From: an uncultured Lachnospiraceae bacterium
GTDB taxonomy: Bacteria; Bacillota; Clostridia; Lachnospirales; Lachnospiraceae
Length of the DNA stretch: 64,000 nucleotides
NCBI GenBank assembly: GCA_944376125.1
Contig: CALWBQ010000027.1
Span: forward strand, 32,922-96,921
Direction: 5' to 3'
Shown: positions 25,801-32,753 of the stretch, in pieces
Layout: each line of letters begins with the position of its first letter
Position numbering within the stretch: the stretch's first letter is position 1
Made by a program: the position numbers and the translations under genes
Notes under the pieces: model-generated
The model's input: only the letters and a program-made list of their open reading frames with translations
What the model was told of the DNA's origin: nothing
The model's database searches: none

Positions 25801-25999
25801 TTCCCTGTTCATCCTCCGTTTCATAGTAAAACATATCTTTGGAAAAATAATGCTGTACTGGTTTTCCGTCAACGTAAAGCATGCCGCCCAAAACAGCGTA
25901 CTCCCTTTCAGTCTTCCCTCCGTTTGCCGGCATCCTGACCGTCAAAGACGGAATCGACACAGTCTTATAATCCTGCCTTAACACCCTGTTCACTTTCAT
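22808..25999 (-). CDS. Large protein of unknown family with C-terminal membrane helices
   Basis: I do not recognise this 1063-residue protein. The N-terminal third is beta-rich and holds two copies of a module with the core YYCGLKxNG followed by IxLPExE (about 127-146 and 275-294). A middle helical part contains a charged low-complexity stretch (Asp/Glu/Lys/Asn, about 575-595). The last third has hydrophobic segments near 800 and three or four membrane helices between about 925 and 1035, then a short soluble tail. There is no signal peptide. Its ATG overlaps the TGA of the Hint protein gene (ATGA), so the two are translationally coupled and probably made in fixed ratio. It could be a membrane effector or a partner of the Hint protein; both ideas are inference. 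Confidence 0.8.
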   Translation of the reverse strand: MKVNRVLRQDYKTVSIPSLTVRMPANGGKTEREYAVLGGMLYVDGKPVQHYFSKDMFYYETEDEQGSIFLRHHGLMADVVIRRNGMTSIHKAGTQLCYQIRYQGEQKRENVIDAVFGMGIDESRKSYYYCGLKFNGEEIIPLPEDEESCKNQGILAISYEEKTRRLVTEWDTRAYAELKDDSGQYQYPDFRISNLHMVFDALYRTCEVTIQEGRNEVFSYESDNVVLDLEKTPKGTARGNCTILYRDTERENRLELYGIDSVEETAEDGKTKRVYYCGLKWNGSVQIGLPETEDGKRQQRFLSAFCWNDTWFLDIKGDNFTQCLGRAEKQDEGFAVKAINIAGTRASVAERKAEIKTYAAKGVLVVPDELAEKRRYFRLDHEQMKQLQNRCLAAGMNAEPLTLEGLCSITAPSVIVETMDEQGNKVEQCMDGQQYCSYKTSEVLTDLVNYYTGDVSNSDGTIKFQDIYGKTRAASLAGINSVSDRIIPEIEEAADPDNHKEKGYLADFLKRLSPVVLTNSLAKKTDSVIMSGYGGKDGEDKALRKARFYLSYIPEDEDGKNEEKNSDNDKEVLSKQPEYHQITAILDKYIYLSLIDKLKLYVNDEKTDYEGQRAGQTASQYWAERMYYHYVETLPMLHQQYEVDPAGVTHIIKMLGILDSESYDIKESLNGEVIKDKEGNVFHSSYALALYGQLTNYAIAQLIDRYKGAENFENYCSLLVELYGRFYDKVKNKEILIPTEIEDGIQEFLADTKETFVQWAIFQAQEITQFAVTTGYTSSALMTYNPKNPGIGKLFSAMNVLVGAVSFANIFMSWDELTDVQKAESILTVIDACFAMTKNFIMWKSVNTIFNPEATPQERLNAFYRYQVGGGQMDILESVTLDSGEGFNLKNEVEENATRYSRKMNGDKMYSSVTLDRTSKVFVLGEIVFKILNVVLLGIAFVASVMELKKMYSNKSGYELWVRALSVANGVITGLSLVLGITEFALSFSAGLSSCFFVASFIPVANAVLMGLMLIISIVMLVGGKKPKAPITQLIEEKIRPFIDALPEPSQTWIDKNTAPASA

Positions 26000-27459
26000 A
26001 TGAACACATCCTCCTTTATTTGCTCCACAGCTGCTCTGCCGAATATCTGTTCCAGCAGATCGCTGTTTTTTACAAACATCGACCGAAACCTCCTCTGGTT
26101 TTCCTCAGACATATCTTCCAGCGATTTCTTTATTCTCGAGACAGTGACCTCAGGATAGTTGAGCAGCACAAGGATGCCATTTGCATAGTAAGAGTGGTAT
26201 CCTTCACGGAAATGCAGGTCATATCCAGTAAAACTCTCCGTTTCCGCCGCCTCTATTTCTATGCTGCGAACCGTCTCTTCCCCATCTATGGTAAAGATCA
26301 CATCTCCCTCCCTCAGCAGCGATGCATTCACATAGGGATTGATCTCATTGGTGCTTTCCGGCGCAAGACTCTTCCAGCCTTGTGCCGTCAGGACGGCATG
26401 CTCCAGAGACATAAATGGCTTCCGCCCATTAAACCCATACAGATACTTGATATTTTTGTTTACTATTTTTTCATCGGAAGTAACGGAAACCAACCCTCCC
26501 CGGCTTAAAATTTTCCAACCCTCGCCGATCTGCGCTATCTCCGCATCCATTCCGTTGGCCAGTCTGATTTTCGTGTCTCCCGTCACGCATCCTCCGCCTC
26601 CCGTGTCTGTTTCCCATCCGGAATAACTCACTTCATCTACATGGACATCCGGCGTCTGCGGTGTCTGCGGCAAATATCCATTTGATGCCTGCAGCCAGTC
26701 GGCTACCGCCTTCCCCCTGTCGTACTCTTTATGGCGCGCCATCCGTTTCTCTCTGACTGTGATTACATTATGGCCGGCAGCCGCCACGTACCTTGTCCTT
26801 TTCTCTTCCTTAAACCATTCATTTATATTTGTAACGGCGCCCAAGGCATTCTCCACGCTGCACCGGATGCCTTCTTTTAAAATATCGGAAGCTGCATATT
26901 CTGAAAAGTAATCCTCCGCCTTCCAGGCCGCAACCTTGTCATGAGATAAAATCCTTTCCCATGCCCTGCAGTACTCTTCAAACCGGGCGCTTAGCTTTTC
27001 CCGCACCAGAGCAAAGCAGAGCTGGGTAGTTTCCCACCCCTCTTCCTTCTGCATATCTCTTCCCATGATAAAGTTATCCGCTGTCGTCTCCCGGTAAAAT
27101 TCCTCCATGAACTTGTCGTCCACCTCGCCGTTAACCGTTTTTATATACAGATCAAAAACTTCCGTCCAAAGATCCTTCTTGTTGGCAATCAGACTCCCCA
27201 CATCAGACGCATAGTTCATATTCTTTATCCCGTCAAGACCGCTGAAAGCGTTTGTGCCGGAGCCGCTGATGACATAGGCTACCAGCCGAACCGCTATTTT
27301 TTTCCACTGGCTGTTCACCCCATCCTTGGAAGCTGCATCCGAAAAAAACACCTCCCGGGTCACCGGGTCACAGCCTTTGACAATCGCCAGAACCGTCTCC
27401 TTCTTAAACTTTGAAAAACTGTTTGCCATTATGTTTTCTAAAAACATCTCTACCGTCAT
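25996..27459 (-). CDS. Hint (hedgehog/intein) domain protein
   Basis: A 487-residue protein. Residues 1-285 form a mainly helical domain I do not recognise. After a GGGG linker, a Hint domain runs from Cys291 (CVTGDTKIRLANG) through the block-B-like histidine His354 (SLEHAVLTAQGW) to YHSYYANGILVLLN ending at Asn434. A 53-residue helical tail follows. The nucleophile Cys, the His and the final Asn are present, so self-cleavage looks possible; the residue after Asn is Tyr rather than Cys, Ser or Thr, so true protein splicing looks unlikely. No signal peptide or membrane helix. The gene begins 3 bp after the helicase-methyltransferase gene and overlaps the next by 4 bp. Bacterial Hint domains are common in polymorphic toxins; a Hint domain coupled to a restriction-type operon is unusual. 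Confidence 0.82.
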   Translation of the reverse strand: MTVEMFLENIMANSFSKFKKETVLAIVKGCDPVTREVFFSDAASKDGVNSQWKKIAVRLVAYVISGSGTNAFSGLDGIKNMNYASDVGSLIANKKDLWTEVFDLYIKTVNGEVDDKFMEEFYRETTADNFIMGRDMQKEEGWETTQLCFALVREKLSARFEEYCRAWERILSHDKVAAWKAEDYFSEYAASDILKEGIRCSVENALGAVTNINEWFKEEKRTRYVAAAGHNVITVREKRMARHKEYDRGKAVADWLQASNGYLPQTPQTPDVHVDEVSYSGWETDTGGGGCVTGDTKIRLANGMDAEIAQIGEGWKILSRGGLVSVTSDEKIVNKNIKYLYGFNGRKPFMSLEHAVLTAQGWKSLAPESTNEINPYVNASLLREGDVIFTIDGEETVRSIEIEAAETESFTGYDLHFREGYHSYYANGILVLLNYPEVTVSRIKKSLEDMSEENQRRFRSMFVKNSDLLEQIFGRAAVEQIKEDVFI

Positions 27460-27462
27460 ATT

Positions 27463-30400
27463 TCATTCCCCCATGGGCTTGATTTTCGCTTCAATATGAT
27501 CTATTTCCGGCTGACTCAAACAATATTTCGCATACAATTGGCTGTCAATCTCCGCAATCGGGCGCTCCCAGCAAATATCCGAGGACGCTGTAAAATCCTG
27601 AACCGGGACAAACTTATAGGTCTTAGCCGTCCCGTGCTGGCTGATCTTGGCCAGGCTTAGAAGAAACCGCGCAAACTTCGTCCTCAGATAGGCGGCCAGA
27701 TGTTCTGCCTCCGCCTGATCCCTCACCAGATCAAAACCTGCCACCAAAAAAGTTTCCGTGCAGATAGCATCAGGCCCGGCGACAAATGTGTTCTGATTGT
27801 CGTCATTCAGCTCAGTCCCAATATTGTTGGCATAGGGCATCAGAACCTTCCACCTGCCGATCCACTCCCTGTGGACTTTGACCGCATCCCTGCTCACATA
27901 ACCTATTTTTCTCCCTTTTCCAAAGCACTTAACCGGGTCATTCAGCCCCTCATCCGTCTCACAGAACCCCGGCGACCGGGTAAAACTGGTGTCCAGTCCA
28001 AATGGTTTTCTGGAAGAGATATGGTCTGCCATAACTTCCGTATCGTCGAAGATTACTTTGTCCAAAATCTCAATCCCGATATTGTCCCTGACAAAAATAT
28101 CCAGATCCCTTGTTCTCAGGCTTCTCTTCGCCCTGCTGACAGCCCCGTCCCCCATGTGGGAGACGATTGTCACCTTCTCCCGGGTATTATCGTAGTCAGC
28201 GTTCCAGAGGAAATAGCAGATTCCTCCCCGGTTGTTGGTATCCGGAAATATCTCCTCAGGGTGCAGGAAATCATCCAGCTCTTCGATATGGGCATCGTCC
28301 AGCATCTGGCTGCGGAATTCATCCAGCCCCTTTCCCCCGGCATACCATCTAGTGGGCATGATCATCGTCAGCCTGCGGGGGGACAGTTTTTTCGCAATAT
28401 TCACAAAATTATGGTAAATCGGCCTGGCGCTGGCCTGGGCCCCGCCATCGCTGACCTGATAAGGCGGATTGCCTACTATCGCTTCAAATTTCATCTCGTC
28501 TCCTTCTTCCGCCTCACCCTCAAGGGTGATATCGCAAAAGCGTTTATTCTGTTTTAATATAGAAGATATTCTCCCGTAATCAATGGCGTCATGCTCTTTC
28601 CCGTTTGCATCCTTCACCTCTAACAGATCATATGCCGTAAAATGGGCCGCTATGCAGCCTGTATCCAATTCCAGAACTTCATAGATTTTCCTGGTAAATT
28701 CATATGCAACCGGAGAGGTGGGAATCGCCAGCAAAGAGGAACGGATCGCCTCTGCAGGGATCCCCAGCTTTTCTGCCCGCCTGCACAGAACAATAGCAAA
28801 TTCCCCTATCTTGCTGGCAATATCGAGAATCTTAACGTCTGGCCTCTGAATTTCCCCAAAGCACTGGTCCGGCAGCAGATCGGCCATATCCCCAGCCACC
28901 CCCAGAGGCGTCGGAACCTCCGATTCCGACAATTTTCCAAATTTACGAATCGCACGCACGGCCCGTTCCGTTGGCTGCACCGATTCATCATGGGACAGAT
29001 TGTTAATATTCTGGATTTTATAATCCAGCCTGCTCAAAATAAACGGGTTTATATTGGCTCTGACCGCAGACAAGACCGTCCTCTCCAGCGACAGATTCTT
29101 CGCTATCCGCTCATTATCTCTGTCCCCAAGAGAAATCAGCACATCATCCAGCGATCTCAGCCTGCTGTCAGAAAGAAATGCAAAAAACAAAATTCTGGAA
29201 TAATACATCAAAAATTTGCCCTTTAAGTCTTCCAGTTCAGAGTCTCCGACCGCTGCATTGTCCCCACTGTCCGTCTGCCTGTCCTCCCCGGTTTTCCCAT
29301 CCGAACTGTCTCCGGTGTTCTCACTTCCGTCAGGGAGATCCAGATCGCCTCTGCCCTCCCCGTAGGCATCCAGCTCCAGACCTTTTCCGGATCCCAGCGC
29401 CGCCTGCGCCTCGACCGCCTCTTTAATGCACCCGATCTTCAGCAGCGACATATCGACAGGAATATCCCTGGTCTCTTCCATCACGCCTCTGCTGTTGGAA
29501 TACTCGCTGACAGCGCTTAAAATATCAGCCGCTTCTACCCGGACAATCGCATTTTTGTTCATTGCGATAATGGGAGAGATGCGGAGTTCCTCCCGAATCC
29601 GCTCTTCCAGCTTCTGGTTTCCGCCTTTCTCCGTGTTGACATTGTAGATCAGGGCCTTCTGCTCCTGCATAGCAAACATCCGGCCGGGGTCAAAATCAAC
29701 CAGCAGAGTCTGGGGCTTCATATTGTACCGGATCGTTTCTCCGCTCTCATCCGTCAGCGTCTTCACATACTGATTCTGCAGACGGAAAATGGCCTGGTCG
29801 TATTCCTGGGGCGATGCTGTATCCTTAAAAAACAGCATCGTGTCCCACTGCTCCACAGTACTGCCCGTAAGCATTCGATTGACTGTGAGCGTAAGCGTCT
29901 TTCTGTCCTCTTTCTCGCACTGCGCAATTTTACTTTTTACAGCGACAGTGCTCTTATACTGATTTGGCCGGTCAATGCCGGATATATTGATCACCGTATA
30001 ATCCTGAAGATTCTTAAATTTGTCCCTATGCTCCGCCAGAAGTGCTTCCAGTGCGTCACAGGAGGCGCAGTAGGGCAGAACGCAGACCATGTGGCGGCAC
30101 ATCTTCCCCGCTTTTATCCGCTCGTAATCCAGAAATCCCAGGAGCTCATCATCCTCCTTGCTCCCATCGATCACCTGAAACAGCTCCAGAACCTCTTCCT
30201 CATAGACAAACCGCTTATGGCTGCCGTCCGGCATCTTTCTCAGAGATTGGGTTCTGAACAGAGCCGAAAAGGCATAGGTATTCCCGCCTGCCCTCAATGC
30301 CGCCAGCCTGGCTCTGGCTGCCCGGCTGGGATTAAACGCAAACCGGACCATCTGCGGAAAGCCGAAATACGGGTTGTCCCATTCCCGCCTGTCATCACGG

Positions 30401-31536
30401 AGAATATAGGTCCGGTCCCACTCTTCCTGCGCCGCCACAATGTCTGTAAACTGGCAGAAAGCCACTATGTCCTCTCTGCTGAACTCGCTGCCCATCAAAA
30501 TGCGGTAGGGCGTCCCGGACAGATGAAGCCTCACCCTGGCCCGGATCACCTTCAGCGCCTCGCCTGCATCCTCATAATCCACAAAATCATCGTCTGCATG
30601 CTTCTCCCGGGAATCCTTTATGTAATGGCCGTCCCGCAGCACCTGTCCGTACTTCTCCGCCCGGGCCCCATAATGGGTCTCATCAATAATCAGCAGATCC
30701 ATCTCATTCTCAAAAATTTCCCTGTGCTTCTCCTTGATCTCCGTCCCCTGGAGATCCTGAAGGGTCAGAAAAATAATGACTCCTTTTCCCGCTCCGGTCA
30801 GCTTCTTCACGATGTGCCTATCGTCGAGAAGGTCTATTCCCGTAAGAAACTCATAATCTTTGTTAAAATTATCCGCCTGCTGTACGGTTTTCTTCCATTC
30901 CTCCCTGACATCCGCCTTTGCCGACACTACCAGAACCGTCTTTGCATGGATCTCCTTTGCACAGCAAAGGGAGGTGAACGACTTGCCAAAACGCATGACA
31001 GCGTACATCAGCAGATTGGTTCTCCCAGCGCTAACCGCCCGGACAAAGCTGTCGATCGCTGCCTGCTGATTAGGCCGGGGCTCCCACATTCCCGAAGACG
31101 CGTAGCGGCAGTCTTTTGCGGATCTTGTCTCCGCGTCGTAATATTTATACACAGGAATCTTATTCCGGTACTTCTCACGGATATCCTCAATCGCCTCGGC
31201 AACATCCGCCGGAGTCGTATCCCGAAAAAACTCCCTGGAATAGTAGTTTTCATCCGTCTCCCCGGGCTCCAGCGCCCGCTTCCCCAGCTCGTCTTTCAGG
31301 TATTGGTGAACCGCATAATCCCTGAAAAACACCCTGCCGTCAATCGAAGCCTTCTCCCGGTACTCCTCCCTCAGCGTCGGAAAACGGCTGCGCCACTCAT
31401 TCAGGCGCACTGCCACCGGCCGGTACGTATCTCCCACCTTGAGATAATTCGGAACCGCATCCGTCGAAAACGCATAGATATGGGGCTCCACCCGCCCTAC
31501 AATCAGACCGTCCAAAATATCCATATTCTCAGCCAT
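27463..31536 (-). CDS. GIY-YIG-like nuclease, SF2 helicase and N6-adenine methyltransferase fusion
   Basis: A 1357-residue restriction-modification-like protein. Residues of about 18-50 look like a GIY-YIG/T5orf172 nuclease start (HIYAFST ... YLKVGDT). A superfamily 2 helicase follows: Q-like PRPNQQ, a Walker A variant MRFGKSFTS, Walker B IIDETH, LSGTPYR and later RxQNQ. After an acidic linker the methyltransferase half has a motif-X-like EVPTPLG, motif I-like ILDIASKIGEF (about 900) and the catalytic NPPYQ (about 1022) of Eco57I-type N6-adenine enzymes, then a probable target-recognition region. The ATG at 31536 has GAGGG eight bases upstream and overlaps the preceding gene by 8 bp; an ATG at 31551 is possible. 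Known families of this build act as DNA defence; this exact domain order beside Hint genes I have not seen described. Confidence 0.85.
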   Translation of the reverse strand: MAENMDILDGLIVGRVEPHIYAFSTDAVPNYLKVGDTYRPVAVRLNEWRSRFPTLREEYREKASIDGRVFFRDYAVHQYLKDELGKRALEPGETDENYYSREFFRDTTPADVAEAIEDIREKYRNKIPVYKYYDAETRSAKDCRYASSGMWEPRPNQQAAIDSFVRAVSAGRTNLLMYAVMRFGKSFTSLCCAKEIHAKTVLVVSAKADVREEWKKTVQQADNFNKDYEFLTGIDLLDDRHIVKKLTGAGKGVIIFLTLQDLQGTEIKEKHREIFENEMDLLIIDETHYGARAEKYGQVLRDGHYIKDSREKHADDDFVDYEDAGEALKVIRARVRLHLSGTPYRILMGSEFSREDIVAFCQFTDIVAAQEEWDRTYILRDDRREWDNPYFGFPQMVRFAFNPSRAARARLAALRAGGNTYAFSALFRTQSLRKMPDGSHKRFVYEEEVLELFQVIDGSKEDDELLGFLDYERIKAGKMCRHMVCVLPYCASCDALEALLAEHRDKFKNLQDYTVINISGIDRPNQYKSTVAVKSKIAQCEKEDRKTLTLTVNRMLTGSTVEQWDTMLFFKDTASPQEYDQAIFRLQNQYVKTLTDESGETIRYNMKPQTLLVDFDPGRMFAMQEQKALIYNVNTEKGGNQKLEERIREELRISPIIAMNKNAIVRVEAADILSAVSEYSNSRGVMEETRDIPVDMSLLKIGCIKEAVEAQAALGSGKGLELDAYGEGRGDLDLPDGSENTGDSSDGKTGEDRQTDSGDNAAVGDSELEDLKGKFLMYYSRILFFAFLSDSRLRSLDDVLISLGDRDNERIAKNLSLERTVLSAVRANINPFILSRLDYKIQNINNLSHDESVQPTERAVRAIRKFGKLSESEVPTPLGVAGDMADLLPDQCFGEIQRPDVKILDIASKIGEFAIVLCRRAEKLGIPAEAIRSSLLAIPTSPVAYEFTRKIYEVLELDTGCIAAHFTAYDLLEVKDANGKEHDAIDYGRISSILKQNKRFCDITLEGEAEEGDEMKFEAIVGNPPYQVSDGGAQASARPIYHNFVNIAKKLSPRRLTMIMPTRWYAGGKGLDEFRSQMLDDAHIEELDDFLHPEEIFPDTNNRGGICYFLWNADYDNTREKVTIVSHMGDGAVSRAKRSLRTRDLDIFVRDNIGIEILDKVIFDDTEVMADHISSRKPFGLDTSFTRSPGFCETDEGLNDPVKCFGKGRKIGYVSRDAVKVHREWIGRWKVLMPYANNIGTELNDDNQNTFVAGPDAICTETFLVAGFDLVRDQAEAEHLAAYLRTKFARFLLSLAKISQHGTAKTYKFVPVQDFTASSDICWERPIAEIDSQLYAKYCLSQPEIDHIEAKIKPMGE

Positions 31537-32455
31537 TGTCAGCGCCCTCATTCCGAATCAGCGAGCGATATTCCAGAATTCCCTTCTTCTTCCAGCGAAC
31601 CGCCTGCCAGTCCTTTATCACGCAGTATGTGGGCTCCCCTGTCTCACCCTCCAGCCGGGGGAGCGCAAACGTCAGGCCGTCCATCTGCCAGAGATTCCAG
31701 GAAATAATCACCGCTATTTCCTTCAGCTCCTCAAATGAGGCCCTCCTTCCAAATTGGCAGTCCAGGTAGTCCATGAACGTATAGAGCAGGTTCTCCCTGG
31801 CAAGAAACAGGCTGTCCCCCTGGTACTCGAACCCGTAGATGCTCTGGTAGGCCCTCAGCACCCAGCGGTACCACTCGCTCTCATCCTTGGCATTTTCACA
31901 GACCACCCGCAGCTTCCGGTCCAGCAGGCCAACCCGGTCAGCCACTGGAATCCATGCGCCGCTCACTGCATCGTAACGGCTTACCAGGTAAGGCGCCTCC
32001 CCGCAGGCCATCTCCATCCGCAGGCTGTCTACGTAATTTTGCCAGGTCTTCTCTCCCTTGTCTTCAAAGGGGATCTTATTTCTATTTGTCGTCCAGCCCT
32101 CACGGCTTTCCCAGTTAAAGATTCCTTCCCGCCCAAACCAAGCGCGGTCAACCAGATTATTCTGTGCATTGCAGACCCAGGGAGGCGTAAACACCTCCGC
32201 CTTCTCTTTCGTCCTGTTTAGCTGATTCTGCTGATCCTTCACACTGCGGGGCTGAATGACATCGCCGCCCTCCTTTTTGATCAGATCCAACGCCATCTCC
32301 TGCGGCGCTCTGTAACCGTCCCCCAATTCCTGGTAGTCATCTGTCGCCCAAACAATATGTCGCCCGGACGCCCTGTCCTTTAAAAGAATCTCAAGAATTT
32401 TAGGAAACTGATCGGGCATATCATGTTCCTTTTTGTCCATCGCCTTCTGCAGCAC
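31529..32455 (-). CDS. Restriction-modification-associated subunit with methyltransferase motif X
   Basis: A 308-residue protein, first gene of the four-gene operon. Residues of about 83-95 (EKAEVFTPPWVCN) match motif X of gamma-class N6-adenine methyltransferases, but no NPPY catalytic motif follows, so it is probably a non-catalytic subunit that helps DNA or cofactor handling by the downstream fusion protein. The C-terminal half is rich in Trp and aromatic residues (EWYRWVLRAYQSIYGFEY). The longest reading starts with GTG at 32455 (AAAGGGG six bases upstream); ATG at 32419, after AAGGA, is an alternative. Confidence 0.75.
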   Translation of the reverse strand: MLQKAMDKKEHDMPDQFPKILEILLKDRASGRHIVWATDDYQELGDGYRAPQEMALDLIKKEGGDVIQPRSVKDQQNQLNRTKEKAEVFTPPWVCNAQNNLVDRAWFGREGIFNWESREGWTTNRNKIPFEDKGEKTWQNYVDSLRMEMACGEAPYLVSRYDAVSGAWIPVADRVGLLDRKLRVVCENAKDESEWYRWVLRAYQSIYGFEYQGDSLFLARENLLYTFMDYLDCQFGRRASFEELKEIAVIISWNLWQMDGLTFALPRLEGETGEPTYCVIKDWQAVRWKKKGILEYRSLIRNEGADNG

Positions 32456-32542
32456 GCTTAACCCCTTTCCTCGGCCGGCATCCGCTTATACCCCTGCCGG
32501 CTTTCTATCGGCTGTCTGCCAGCCGCCAGTAAAGTACTCTTT

Positions 32543-32571
32543 ATCATACCATATTTTCGGAGAAAAACCAA
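32543..32571 (-). promoter_or_regulatory. Promoter of the helicase/Hint operon
   Basis: On the minus strand TTGGTT, a 17-bp spacer and TATGAT, with an extended -10 (TGGTATGAT), lie about 90 bp upstream of the first gene. The divergent gap of about 300 bp up to the LtaS-like gene also has a weak plus-strand match (TTGAAT at 32665, TATGAA at 32687) that could serve that gene. Confidence 0.6.
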
Positions 32572-32753
32572 TGAGGAGGAGAGGGGCGCGGCAGAACAGC
32601 TTCTTCTTTAATATTTTACAAATCCTTTACTTTTTCTTTACTTTTTATATATTTTTCTTGCTTCTTGAATTACTTTGAAGTATTATTATGAATATCTTTT
32701 TAAGGTTTTACGGCTTTATTCAACAAAATATCTGCTATCATTTGAGGTTTCAT

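Noticed and set aside
28378..28383. A six-G run in the helicase-methyltransferase gene as a further phase-variation site
   Set aside because: Runs of six also occur elsewhere in the window in intact genes; only the two nine-base runs stand out.
30028..31707. A 559-codon open frame on the plus strand
   Set aside because: It is exactly antisense to the helicase-methyltransferase gene, starts without a ribosome site and has the composition of a reverse-frame shadow.
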